A model generated the notes under the pieces. That model was given only the letters and a program-made list of their open reading frames with translations. It made no database searches and was not told where the DNA came from. The translations under genes were made by a program, and so were the position numbers. Of a stretch of DNA of 64,000 bases, positions 44,531-55,917 are shown one piece after another; the first letter of the stretch is position 1, and each line of letters starts with the position of its first letter. The stretch is taken from the NCBI GenBank assembly GCA_025345505.1, contig JANVCC010000121.1:1662885-1726884 (forward strand). The letters are read 5' to 3'. This stretch comes from Todiramphus chloris collaris (taxonomy: Eukaryota; Chordata; Aves; Coraciiformes; Alcedinidae).

Positions 44531-45430
44531 CACTTACGTACTGAGCATCTCTTTGAGGGTTCCACCCTTCCACACATTCCGTGTCCTGGTGCACCAGTGG
44601 TTTGTCCTAAATCCAGCTCCCACTGCTCTTACCCAAGAGGCCTCCCAGGACAGCAGATCAAGTGGGAAATGCCAAGCTCCAGCATCTTCTGTCACTCCAT
44701 TCAAGGAAGAAAAAGAGCTTTAAACAGATTAGAGGAAGCAGATCTATTTGGACTCAACCTCTTTCTGCCAGGATAAGGAAATGTTTGTGTACTATGATAT
44801 TCTAAAGATACATTTTTTATCTTTCATGCCTTTCAAAATTAATTTTTTTTTCCAAACATTTAATGAGTTTTAATTGATTTTCACACCACCTCTGCATTAC
44901 AGCCCAGTCATCTCACACTGCAGCACAGCCACCCCCACAGACACTCCACAACCTGGAGGACTGAAGGACTTCTCTGTGCTGCTCTGGCATGTGACCTTTG
45001 GGAATTCATGCTTTAAAGCCAGTTCTCCTTTTCTTTATGTCTGGAAACATCATTTCCTGGTTAATAACAAAAGTCTTGTGTAATCACTTGACTCTAAAAG
45101 CTCAGAATTCTAAAAAAAACCAAATAAAAATCAGCACATACGTGACAGTTAATGGGTTTTGTGACTGCTGACAGGTTTTGCAGAAAGCTCTTGCATTCCT
45201 CACAGCTTGAAAACACCAAAAGTCAGGCAGATAATGTGTTCAGCCACAAATTACCTGAGTCTGATATCCTCACGGACAGACTATCTTCCCTCTTCAGCTT
45301 GTTCTGCAGCCTCCCACATCTGTCTGGGGAGGTTCTTTCAGCCCAAAGCCTGATGTGTCCACCTGCACAAGAAGTACAAGAGAAGTAGAGTGACCTGGTA
45401 TGTTCATTGCTAGATAGATATTGATGATAG
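44531..45430. other. unique non-coding sequence, nothing recognised
   Basis: An AT-rich patch lies at 44808-44880. No gene or repeat is recognised. Confidence 0.5.
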
Positions 45431-45748
45431 AGTCACAGAATCATTGATTGGTTTTGGTTGGATGGGACCTTTAGAGGCCATCCAGTCCAACCTCCTGCAA
45501 GGGAGCAGGAACATCTGCAATTAGAGCAGGGTGCTCAGAGCCCCGGGCAACCTCCCCTGCAATGGTGCCAGGGATGGGGCAGCCACCACCTCTCTGGGCA
45601 GCCTGGGCCAGGCTCTCCCCACCCTCAGCACCAACAATTTCTCCTTCTCTCCAGTCTAAATCTCCCTTTTTGAGTTTCAAACCATCACCCCTTGTCCTGT
45701 CCTACCAGGCCCTGCTCAAAACTCTGTCCCCATCTTGCTGGCAGGTCC
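45431..45748 (-). mobile_element. CR1 copy, group 3, intact 3' end
   Basis: It begins AGTCACAGAATCATTGATTG, then TGGTTTTGGTTGGATGGGAC, CATCCAGTCCAACCTCCTGC, CTCAGAGCCCCGGGCAACCT and CCCTTGTCCTGTCCTACCAG. It ends at TGGCAGGTCC, the same point as the copy at 44283. Confidence 0.96.
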
Positions 45749-47185
45749 AATGAAGAAGAAACTAAGAAATTAATTAGAGATCAACACTTATTCCTGGGAA
45801 CCAGGCACTTTCCATCTCAGTTTAAAACACCACAGCACAGGAAGAACTCACGGGCCATTAAACCCCTGCTAATCTGACTCTAATGATGCACTTACCTGCA
45901 GGTCCCTTATTAATGGCAGATTTGGTTGCAGGAAGCAGGTTCCAAAGCAGCTTGGAGATTGCTGGTCTAGGAACTAATGAGCCTACTCATTCATCATCCA
46001 TCCTCTTCTTATTTTTACCTGCATTTGCTTCGTTTAGCGCACTCATTTCTTTAGGGAAGGTGGTACCTACTGCCATGGTCAGCTGAGGAGAAGCCAGGCT
46101 CCAGGGTTCCTTCCACAGTCCTCTGAAACCAACCTGCTGTTGGCTTTGAACAACTAATTCATCCTTTTCACCTGCTATTTGGTTTTGTTTTTTCTTTGTT
46201 TCCTCAGCTATCTTCCTGTAAACAGGGCAGATGGTTTACACGGACGTTCAACCAACCTTTGACAACTCCCCCATGAGAGGGAAGCTAAGTAGAAAACGGG
46301 GCAAAAGGTAAAAATATTGTCATAGAAACAAACTACAAGATGGAGAAACCAAGGAGCACGAATGCACGGTCAATTTTTTAATCAAACCAGCAGAACTGGC
46401 CTGAGATTTTTCTAAGGGGGGGTTGGAATCTATTAGAGAAGGCAAAAAATAGAACCTTTGCACTGGGAAATTTTCTTTTGCAGAAGATGTTCTTGTTTAT
46501 ATAACATATATATATATACAGTGTGTGTACTCAATTATATTTGCATCATGAAAATCAGGGTGGTTATTTCCTTTCCCTCACACATATAAAGCTGAGTAAG
46601 AACAGGATAAATAGAAATAGACCCCAGGAAACGCAAGAAAAATGAAGGCATGTGAAGTCATCACAATGAGGTAATCGTTGGCTCCTGGAAAAGAAATTCA
46701 AAAGCTTCACAAAAGACCAAGGAATCATCTGGACCATCCTCCTGTGCCAAGGCAGCAGGAGCTTTGCCAGTGACACTCCCCGAAGCTGCTGCTCTAGATG
46801 CTTGTCCTCAAGACCTACCAGCAGCAGAGCAGAACCTCACTCCCCTGGGAACGTCCTTCCAGGCCTAGGGAGACATTTCTGCCACCCCAAATTCCGTTGC
46901 ATGTGTGTTGCTGTAAGCTTGCTTTTCTTTTTTAATTCATCGTTATTTGGGACGAGGAACAAACATTAAGATGCCAAGAAGTCCAGTTGACCCAAACTAT
47001 TTCAATTACCTAAAAGAAAGCAAAAGAATTAAAAAGGAAGCTATCTGAAAGAACCACATAAATGCAGGTGAAGATTTGGGAATTTCTGGCAAATATTCCA
47101 CATGATATTCCAAATGTTCTGCTCTGGCATTATTCCATATAAATTTATTTTTCAAAAGCAACTGTATTTCTGAGTGATCTGCCCT
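45749..47185. other. unique non-coding sequence, AT patches
   Basis: (AT)n followed by (GT)n occurs at 46501-46529. No repeat family, RNA or gene is recognised. Confidence 0.5.
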
Positions 47186-47266
47186 AGTTTTGTCCTGCTC
47201 TGGCAGGGGTGTTGGACTCGATGATCTTTGGAGGTCCCTTCTGACCCCTACCATCCTGTGGTTCTG
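47186..47266 (+). mobile_element. CR1 3' fragment, group 2
   Basis: TTGTCCTGCTCTGGCAGGGG, TGTTGGACTCGATGATCTTT, GGAGGTCCCTTCTGACCCCT and CCATCCTGTGGTTCTG form the last 80 bases of a group 2 element. Confidence 0.9.
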
Positions 47267-47303
47267 CTCAGCTGGAACCTCCTGGGTTCCAGTTTGTCCT
47301 GTT
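47264..47303 (-). mobile_element. CR1 internal relic, opposite strand
   Basis: CTGCTCAGCTGGAACCTCCT and GGGTTCCAGTTTGTCC match the group 2 internal block seen at 8595 and 23155, in reverse orientation, abutting the plus-strand fragment. Confidence 0.7.
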
Positions 47304-48119
47304 TGGATTCTCTCCAGTCTCTCTGGATCAAAGTGTCTCCCATATAAACCTCCTGAACACTTGTAGAAGGAATGTGGTCAGCCTACAGCAAAGCCTATGG
47401 TCCTGGGTGGAGAATTCCCAGCTGTTTAAAACTGGACAAAAAGAAATAGCCACAGTTTCTGCTTTTCATTCAAGGAAATCACTGTCACCTATTCAGCAAG
47501 AAAACTCAGGCTTTGAGTTTTGGACTTGTTTTTCTTTGGTTGGTTGGGTTTTTAGAGACAGATCCAACCCAGAGGAATGGAGTGATGGGGCAGAGCTGTA
47601 AAAAGGAGCTTCTGGCACACATCTAGGTCAAGATCTTTTCATGGGGTCTCTTACATTTAAGACAATTGCTTCAACCCTCTGGATGATGAGCCAGGTTTCT
47701 AGAAGAAAATCCTCAGCTGGAAAGCTCTGACTATTTTTTAATATATATAAAAAAATATATATAAAGCAACACATGCAGGAAATACCCTTTAATATTAACA
47801 CCAGATGAGATAATTTTAACACACACACACACAAACCCCCTTTTCTTTTCCCAGCCTCCACAAAGCCCAACATCCTTCCTCTTGGAGCTGTTATTTAACT
47901 GAATACTCACATTTGTGCATCTCAGATTCCCATCCTGTGTAACACAGCCCGCACGTCCTTCCCCTCCCGACCCGATAATCCTGCCTGCTCTGATATATGC
48001 AGAACTCAAAGGAGATGTCTTTTTTTTGCCTGATGGAGATCACAATTTTACACACACCAAACTGTCCCTGCCCTCTTAATCTTACAGCTACAGTTCATTT
48101 CAGATTCACAAGCTGAAAA
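47304..48119. other. unique non-coding sequence, microsatellites
   Basis: (AT)n-like stretch at 47739-47766 and (AC)8 near 47819-47834. Nothing else is recognised. Confidence 0.55.
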
Positions 48120-48444
48120 CGGTCTGGTTTTCTGATCTTTCTTTCGAGAACTCCTCCACGGTCGCGATTGTTGTTTCCCTTTAATCTAAAATTAGGTGCC
48201 TGGATTGAGAAATCCCCTCTTCGCTTCTGTTTATGCCCTCTTTCTACTTCCAAAAACCATTTCCACAACTAGTCAAAGTTGCTAAGTAACAACGACATTT
48301 ACCAAACCTGTGCTGCACTTAAAGGTAAGGACATAATGAGAATATTGAAGTCTAGCACAAATTTTATTACCAGCAAACAAACCCATTATTGGCATCGAAT
48401 GAAATGAAACAACTTCAAATCTGTTCCAGGGATTGGAAAGTACT
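48120..48444. other. repeat-free sequence, possible regulatory texture
   Basis: It includes CACGGTCGCGATTGTTGTTT near 48158 and TTTAATCTAAAATTAGGTGC near 48180. It may belong with the candidate element that follows the C16 run. Confidence 0.3.
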
Positions 48445-48460
48445 CCCCCCCCCCCCCCCC
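48445..48460. repeat. C16 homopolymer
   Basis: Sixteen consecutive C, the same length as the tract at 25243, directly upstream of a candidate conserved element. Confidence 0.95.
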
Positions 48461-48580
48461 AAATATTTCTCGCAAAGCGACGCGATTAGATGGGAAAATC
48501 ATTGCTCTGCTGTTCTAATTCAAAGGTCGTGGCGGTGATTCCCTTTTAATTGAAGGGCTTACAATTAAATGGAATGCTGA
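48461..48580. promoter_or_regulatory. candidate conserved non-coding element
   Basis: AAAGCGACGCGATTAGATGG, AAAATCATTGCTCTGCTG, TTCTAATTCAAAGGTCGTGG and TTTTAATTGAAGGGCTTACA form a dense mixture of TAAT-type sites and CpG-containing words, and GATTA is a bicoid-class core. Repeat-free. Confidence 0.35.
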
Positions 48581-48720
48581 GAACAGGCCACGAAGGATCC
48601 CTGCATCCAGGGATCACTCGCTGGGACCAAGGAAGCAGATGCCTGGGAATTAGTGTGTGTGGCCTTGGGCAGAAAGCCCTGACTGTGCTTCAGCCTCTAG
48701 TAAAGAAACCCACCACATAC

Positions 48721-49140
48721 ACAGAATCAAAGAAGATTTTCACTGGGAAAAGACCTCTAAGCTCATCGAGTCCCATCACTACCCCAGCACTGCCAGGGCA
48801 CCACTAACCCATGTCCCTCAGCACCACAGCTCCATGGCTTTGAACCCCTCCAACCTAAACCTCCCCTGGTACAATTTGGGGCCGTTTCCTCCTCCTGTCT
48901 CTTCCTCCTTGGGAGCAGAGCTTGACCCCACCTGGCTCCAACGTGTTGTCAAGAGCCAGAAGGTCTCCTCTCAGCCTCCTTTGCTCCAGGCTCAACAAGC
49001 CCAGGTCTCTCAGCTGCTCCTCACCACCCTTGTGCTCCAGCCCCTTCCCCAGCTCCGTTGCCCTTCTCTGGCCACGCTCCAGCCCCTCAAGGTCCTGCTG
49101 GGAGTGAGGGGCCCAAAACTGAACACAATATTCAAGGTGC
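48721..49140 (-). mobile_element. CR1 copy, group 1, internal deletion
   Basis: ACAGAATCAAAGAAGATTTT, AAAGACCTCTAAGCTCATCG and CACTGCCAGGGCACCACTAA form the 3' end. GAACCCCTCC then joins directly to AACCTAAACCTCCCC, omitting about 100 bases (GGGGACTCCACCACTGCCC block). It continues to AAACTGAACACAATATTCAA. Confidence 0.95.
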
Positions 49141-49474
49141 AAACATGCACATGAAAAAATCCCCTCCTTCCTCCACCCTTTGCCTCTTCCCTCTACCAGC
49201 AGGAGACAAGGTGGGAGGCAGGTCATAGGGCAGGAGAACGTGCAGCTTCACTGTGCTCTTCACCCTCAAAACTCAGAGAAGAGCCATCAAACACATACAC
49301 AGCTTCCCCAAGCTGCACATGAGATTAGCTGGAGAGGGGCACAGGGCAGAGCTCCCAAGGCACCCTGAACCAAACTTACTGTGAGGAGCTGCAAACAAAA
49401 CATTTCTTCTTACCTACGCTTCAACGAGCTGGAGACTGCTGGTTCCCAGCAGCACACAAATCCAAGGATTGCAG

Positions 49475-49655
49475 AAATAGCACTTGGGAGGGAACTCTGG
49501 AGGTCTCTGGTCCTGGCTTCAGCACCATGGAGAGTTTTTGGCAGCAACAAGGCCATCAGTTGCAGCTTTGCCCAGCCAAGTCCTGGAAACCTCCAAGGAC
49601 AGAGATGCCACCTCTTCAGGTCTGCATGACCCTCCTCATCAAGAATGATTTTCCA
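49475..49655 (-). mobile_element. possible older CR1 fragment
   Basis: GGGAACTCTGGAGGTCTCTG, TTTGCCCAGCCAAGTCCTGG, AAACCTCCAAGGACAGAGAT, GCCACCTCTTCAGG and CATCAAGAATGATTTTCC follow the order of an older avian CR1 3' region (GTCTTGAAAACCTCCAAGGATGG type). It is diverged. Confidence 0.55.
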
Positions 49656-50439
49656 ATATCTGAAGTTCCCAAGTCACAATTTATGGCCCCTGCCCTTTTG
49701 TTTTCTATCTGATGCTACCAAGAAGAGTTTGTCTCTGTCGATTTTATCACTGTCCTTCAAGCCCTGCTGGGCTGCTGTGGGATCACCTTTAGCTCTGTTT
49801 TCATCACAATAAAACATTCCTTGAGCCCCTTTCATAGTCACTAACCCCTGACTGCCCTCACTACCTCCTCTACGTCCTCCACGCTTTCTCCATCCCCTGG
49901 AAACCAAAAGCAATGGCAACACAGCAAAGGTGACTCCTCCTTGCCTTTGTAATCACCTCCATACAGGTTCCCAAGCAGAAGATACATCAAAATGAGCTTA
50001 ATTTTGTCCAGATAGCAAACACTCCTTTCCAAAACAATTTTAATTTTGTCCAAATAGCAACTCCCCCTCACATCAGTTAAAAACAAAAGAGCAAGATGCC
50101 CCTCAAAGTTTCAAACTGAGCCTTTCAATTTTCCAGCAGTAGAGAACTCCTTCCTTTTTTCCCCCTGCATCACTTTATCATCTGCATATTTATTCTAAAT
50201 CATGGTCAGACATAACCAAACATATCTTTCCAGACCTTCACACCAATTTTCCTCAGCCCAATCCCATTATAGGACCAGAACAGGACCTTAGAGAGAAAGT
50301 TAACATCTTTATTTTGGAATCACCAAACCAAAAGAGAAACTTCCACTCCCGTGTGGCTCTTCAGAGGATTTTGGTGTAAAATTCAAACCCATCTTCACAC
50401 AAAGGAAGGGAGGAAATTATTGCTGCGAGCCTAATATTT
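49656..50439. other. unique non-coding sequence with an imperfect 42-bp duplication
   Basis: TTAATTTTGTCCAGATAGCA at 49998 recurs as TTAATTTTGTCCAAATAGCA at 50040, a 42-base period of roughly two units. No gene is recognised. Confidence 0.6.
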
Positions 50440-50645
50440 TATCCCAGAGGAAAGTGATCTCTGTTTGTCACCTTTATTATTTCCACACGCTTCATAATTT
50501 GGGTATCACTGCTGCTGCTCATTAAGCATACCCTTGATTGATCAGTTATGCTAATTTTAGAAACAATAATGAATGCGGCAAGGCTGCTGCTAATTGATGT
50601 TTTCTTTCAGTAATGAAAGATTTGACATCAGCTCTGCACACTGGC
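50440..50645. promoter_or_regulatory. candidate conserved non-coding element, homeodomain-type sites
   Basis: TTATTATTTCC, TTCATAATTTGGG, CTCATTAAGCATACCC, TTGATTGATCAGTTATGC, GAAACAATAATGAATGCG and GCTAATTGATG are closely packed. TGATTGATCA at 50535-50544 fits a PBX/HOX-type site and AACAATAA a SOX-type site. Repeat-free and the strongest enhancer-like texture in the right half of the window. Confidence 0.4.
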
Positions 50646-50770
50646 TGTTCCTGGGTCAAACAAGAGGGGAAAAAACCCAAGGGGGCTTGTTCGGTGATGC
50701 CAGGTGGCATTTGGGGTCCAGGAAGAACGTATGGTTATGGTTAATGACACCCGTGAGCCAACGCTGAAGA

Positions 50771-51165
50771 TCACAGAATCAATCATTCAGGTTGGAAGAG
50801 AACTTTAAGCTCATCAAGTCCAACCATTATCACAACACTGCCAAGGCCACCTCTAAACCCATGGCCCTCAGCACCACATCTCCACAGCTTGGAAACCCCT
50901 CCAGAGATCATGGAGACTCCACCACTGCCCTGGACAACCCTTCTGGGGAAGACATTCTCCCTTAGGTCCAACCTAAACCTCATTGAGGCCAGTTCCTCAT
51001 GTCCTGTTGCTTGTTCCCTGGGAGAAGAGCCCAAGCCCACCTGGCTCCAACCTCCTGAATTTCAGGGAGCTGTCAGAGCCAGAAGGTCTCCCCCCAGCCT
51101 CCTTTGCCCCAGGCTCAACAACCCCAGGTCCCTCAGCTGCTCCTCACCACACTTGTGCTCCAGAC
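50771..51165 (-). mobile_element. CR1 copy, group 1, good 3' end
   Basis: TCACAGAATCAATCATTCAG, GTTGGAAGAGAACTTTAAGC, CATGGCCCTCAGCACCACAT, GGGAGAAGAGCCCAAGCCCA and TGCTCCTCACCACACTTGTG. A short deletion removes the GGGCAGCCTGGGACAGCC block. Confidence 0.95.
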
Positions 51166-52618
51166 TTCTCGTTTAGAAAGAAGGTGTTGCTTAGATGATT
51201 TTGCTTGGAAGTTTTCCATTAATCTAGCATGCTTCTCATGGGGACAGCGAGCAAATCTGCTGTTTGAAGCGGGCCATGAGATGCTTACTGCCTACCCAGA
51301 GCTGCACGAGAGGACCCAGCTGTGCAGCAGCAGTCATGAACCCAGCTATCCATCCAGCAGCAGCAACCCAACCCCCGGGGACACCACCATTCACATCCTG
51401 GGCTGGTTGCAGATGTTTCTGTGACCTTTAAAGCACTCAGCAGCTTGGTTCTCCCCCTAGGAACTGGAAGCAGAAGTTGATAACAGGAGAGCTGTACGAG
51501 GGTGCCCAGCTCTGTTTTGAAAGGGATGGGGCTGCAGAAGGGCAATTTGGTGCAGGGCTCCCAGCTCAGGAGGTTGCTTCGCCCACATCCAGAGGCTGTA
51601 GCACAGCTGCAGGTAAACATTTCCATCCTCAACATGGGTCCAATTATAGAGCTGTACATCTTATAAGGACTGCTGGCTACCTATGGTTGCCAGCCCTTGG
51701 ATGACCTCAAGGTATAATTAAGTGCAGAAGACAAAAATGAGTGACTATGAGCCGAGCCAGTTCTTGATAGAGCAAGTTGAAGTCAATCCTCCAAGGGTCT
51801 AAAGTTGTATTTACTTCCATCTCAAAAACTAACCTCCAAACCCACAGTTCATCAGCATTTCTCTCAATTAAAAAGTAAAGAAAACCCCAAAAATAGGATG
51901 TTCAGGATGCAGGGACAAACAGAGATGGTGAGAAACTTCATAAACAGCAGAGCTTGCTGGATGTGCCCATTAACACTAATTGGGAGGTGTGGGATGGAGT
52001 AAACTGCCCAACGTCCACCTCTAACAGATTTCAGACGTAGCAGCAGATTACATGAGCAACAGGTTAATAAATGCGCACGGTGGAAGTGGAGGTGAAGCTT
52101 TTCTGACCTCCCCACACCTCAGGTGCAGCAGCTACACGCAGGAAAAGCGTGGGAATAGATGAGGGACCTTGGGCTCCTCCAAATAACAAGCTGCTCTGAC
52201 CCGAGGTCTGAGCAAACAGCAGCCAGGGTGAGGGATTTATGCCAGCCACACAAAAGCTCTCTTGTTTTTGCACCGTCTCGGCCATTTCAGACAGAATATT
52301 TCTTTCTGATGTTAAAGCTCCGACTCGGTCACAGCAGGTTGTGTCTGAAATTAAAACCGATGGGAAAAAAAAAAAGATAGATGTGGAGAGGATTTTCTCT
52401 GTGCTTGGAAGGCTGCTTATTTCTTCATGGCTTAAATTTCAGTGGTTTTTGGTGTTGAAGCACAAAAACAAACCCAAGTGTGAAGTTGTTCCACAGTTGC
52501 CCCAAAATGGGGAGGAGATTCACTAAATTTATAGAAACATTTCCTGAGGAGACCTTTTTTTGTTCTATTTAATGCCAAATCAATGCATTTTTACTGTTTG
52601 CCATGAAATGAGACATTC
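51166..52618. other. unique non-coding sequence, nothing recognised
   Basis: An A11 run lies near 52364. No repeat, RNA or gene is recognised. Confidence 0.5.
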
Positions 52619-52715
52619 AACCTGCTCTAGCTGCAGATGTCCCAGCTCCCTGCAGCAGGCTTGGACCTAGATCATCTCAAAGGTCCCTTCCAACCCAAGC
52701 CAGTCTGTGATTCTC
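52619..52715 (+). mobile_element. CR1 3' fragment, group 3
   Basis: AACCTGCTCTAGCTGCAGAT, CTCCCTGCAGCAGGCTTGGA, AAAGGTCCCTTCCAACCCAA and CCAGTCTGTGATTCTCC form the last 95 bases of a group 3 element. Confidence 0.92.
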
Positions 52716-53869
52716 CAGAGTGGAGTAATTCCTGCCGGCACTTCCCTGATGGTTGTGCAACACCATATGTGCCCTGAGCAAGGAGAGCAGCTGAGCCTTA
52801 TCCCCTCTGGAGAAGGTGATGTGGTTTGGGTTTGTTCCCCCCCCCCCTTTCCAGCTACATCCATTGCTGTCACTTTCCAATAATTTGCCTTCCAATTATT
52901 GGTTTAGAAGAAGGGATTATGAACTGAAGCTGCACCACGTTAGGGAATTAAGTAACTTAAAAGGTTTGATAGAATTGATGGTAACCTGTCAACGAGCCCA
53001 GCTGCCTGGTGCAGAAACATCATCATCTGCCCACAGAAATGGTGGGAGGTCCCCAGCTCCTCGAAGCTGCAGTGGCTTTTGAGGTGGCCATTGTCCATCC
53101 CAACCATCGCTCTTGAAGTAGAGATCCAAGAGAAGCCCAGTAATGCAGGAGAACGAGTGCAAATTGTAAATAAGGTCCCATTTGCTGTGCCAGCTCCATT
53201 CATTTCACTGTGGCTTTGTCTTCCTTTGCTATATTATGGACCAAATTAATCTGCTGAGACCTTCAAAAAGGCCACTGTAATTCTGGGCTTCACCACCACC
53301 CCCTTCCCCCGGAGACAGGAAAGTGTTAATGTCTTTCTCTGAACCAGGCATGAAGGAGAACTCCTCTGAAATTCAGGTCCCCCTCCACCACCAGATTAAT
53401 TCAAGGCTCCCCAGGTATACAAAAGGAGCTAAATTCCTACTTTAGCATGCAAAAGGAAACTCTAAAAGCATCCCTTGTTGATCCTGGGGATGACAAAAGC
53501 TGAAAGGGCTTGGCACCCTGTGGAAGCACCAGGAATGGGGAGAGCTTGGCCAAGTGAAAAAAAAAACCCAGAGCTAAAAATGCTGGTGCAGGAGCCTGGG
53601 GATGTAAATTAGGAAGGGACTCATGTGGTGTCAAAATAAGGGAGGGCTTTCTTGCCATCCCAACTGAGAAGGCTCAGGAAGAGGCTCCTACCACAGCTGA
53701 GAAAGTAACCTCAGGATGGAGTTGGCAGCACCAGTAATTTGACTTCTTTACCCAGCCATAAAGACCTACCCAGTCCTAACTCACGAGTCCCAGCAGCTTC
53801 TGCTGCCGCAGGGTCAAGAGTGCATTTTATTTGCGGCGCTGAATTCCAGAAGGCAGAAATCATCCTCTT
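52716..53869. other. unique non-coding sequence, C11 run
   Basis: C11 lies at 52837-52847. No repeat family, RNA or gene is recognised. Confidence 0.5.
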
Positions 53870-54050
53870 GCTGCATAAAACTCTCACATCAACTTTAGGC
53901 ACCTGATTTATGAGCATGAAACGGGCACCTCGCTGCCCTACCAACGCGGTCCCGTAAAATGATTCAAACCTCTCCGTTCCATTAATCACACGGGGAGCGC
54001 AGCAGTTCTCCGGACACCTCGCCGTGTAACCACTTAATTAACTGAAATGA
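53870..54050. promoter_or_regulatory. candidate conserved non-coding element
   Basis: CACCTGATTTATGAGCATGA, CTACCAACGCGGTCCCGTAA, AATGATTCAAACCTCTCCG, CCATTAATCACACGGGG and CACTTAATTAACTGAAATG. CpG-bearing words alternate with TAAT cores. Repeat-free. Confidence 0.33.
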
Positions 54051-55499
54051 CAGAGATGTGCCAGAAACTGGCCTCTAAATCCAAGTTTTGGATTAAAGGC
54101 CTTTTTCCAAAGGGAGGCTCAGCAGCTCGAGCTTTCCACCAGGACATGTCATGTAAAAACCTGAACTGGAAAGAAAATAAGGGAGCCCGGGGCAAGGCAG
54201 ACCAAGTGCTGTTCCCTTTGGTTAGAAAGGAGGAGCGAGCGTTGCCCAGGGCTCATCTGAAGTGTCGCCTTATCCCCAGGGTTTATCTGAAGCATCACCT
54301 TATCTCCAAAGCTATGTGAAAAACAGAGGGGGGGTTTAGACAGGAATCTGCCTTGCTTTGGCCAAGTATTCAGATCTCCTGTACTAAGGCTCCAAACTGT
54401 ACAAGTCTTTTGGGCATTATTTATCTCCACCGTTAATTTAAACTGCTACCATCAGCCCAGCAGAAAAAGACCCAAGGGACACTGGTCCACAAGCTGAACG
54501 TGGTCCTAATCCCTCCAAACCAGACAGCAGATGTTTACACACCGTCTAATCCTTCCAATCTACCTGGGAATCTGCACCAAAGCAGAGAGAGAAAACACCT
54601 TCATCTCCACCTCTTTTCCCAAGGCTTCAAAGATAAATTTAGTTCCAAATATTCCACCATATCACGTTATCAGATAAAATATTTTCACTCCTGCAAACAG
54701 CACAGGCAACGGTCGCTCTTCCTGCTCCACCCCATCATGAGATTTGATAAAGCCTTTGGATCCCATCTGCCATCCAACAGAGAGAGAGATAAGAGCTAGG
54801 AGTCACCTTGAAGCTGATAACAGCAAGGCTCCTTGGAGCATCAGCTCAGTGGTAAGGCATTGGAACTAACAAACCCACCGGGAAGCCCCGTGGATGGATG
54901 AGTTTGGGATGCAGCTGCAATGGGAGAGCTCTTCACCACTTAACCTTGGGGTGGGAGGCACTGGGAGGAAGTGGGTAGGATCGGCTGTGGCATGGCACAA
55001 ACATTTACAACCTGGCTGAGGAAGAAAGGAATAAGAAAAAACCAAACCAAACCCAAACAAACCCACATTACATCAGAGCGTGTCTCAAAACGCCAGCACC
55101 AAGATGATCTTTCAAGATGACAAAGAAAACTTCTTGGCACATTTCAGGCCCAGCTCCTCAGCTGTCCCACTGCATGTGAATCATGGGCAAAATGGAAATG
55201 AATTGGCTCAGAGGATGCCAGGGATGGTGGACCTTGTCAGAGACCACGACGCTCCTGCGTTTCACTCCGCTCATCAGACCCAGCCAACATCAACCCGTCG
55301 GTGCCACCGTGATTATTTCCTCCAGCCCTGCCCATTTAGGTGAACCACCTACAGATGACTCACGTGGTTTGCTCAGAATCTAGTAAAAAGAAAAAAATCC
55401 CCTAAAAAATTACTTCTTTACACCATTATCAGAGATGTGAGGGCCACCTTTCCAGCTCCATGGGAGCTGGGCATCCTTAGTCACATCTTCCATCTGGGA
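54051..55499. other. unique non-coding sequence; small 30-bp duplication and a tRNA-like A box
   Basis: A 30-base imperfect duplication (TATCTGAAG..CCTTATC) spans 54249-54308. TCAGCTCAGTGGTAAG at 54841-54856 looks like a tRNA A box, but no convincing B box or cloverleaf follows. Nothing else is recognised. Confidence 0.5.
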
Positions 55500-55740
55500 G
55501 GTACGATTGCAAAGCGAGGTGCTAATGAGTCGGAGGCTGGATAAAATTAAAGCTCCCTGAAAAAATCTCCTTATTTAAGGAACCTCATTTAAGACCCATA
55601 AAGCGTAGCCAGACCCCTGGCAGCACAACGGACTCGTTCAATAAAATAATTGCTTTTGGCAAAACGATGCTAATAACATCACCGCGGTGAAAATGCGTTT
55701 AGAGAGCCATCTTCGGAGATTACTCCCTTTTTGTCACGGG
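55500..55740. promoter_or_regulatory. candidate conserved non-coding element
   Basis: GTACGATTGCAAAGCGAGGT, GCTAATGAGTCGGAGGCTGG, ATAAAATTAAAGCTCCC, TCAATAAAATAATTGCTTTT, AACGATGCTAATAACATCAC and CGCGGTGAAAATGCGTTTAG. Repeat-free with preserved CpGs beside TAAT motifs. Confidence 0.36.
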
Positions 55741-55917
55741 CTAATGGGCTGGGGGAGCTCAAGGTGCTCATGGCTCACAGCTTCTGCTCCCTTGGCAGCA
55801 CAGCCCACGCAGGCAGTGGAGACCAGGCAGAAGATGAAGAATAAATGACTTGGGACCAGCTGGAGGAAAGCAGCCCCCATGTCTTACCCCAGGACTTAAT
55901 TTCCCTACAGAATAAAA
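55741..55917. other. unique sequence, nothing recognised
   Basis: Short spacer before the CR1 copy with no recognisable feature. Confidence 0.5.
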
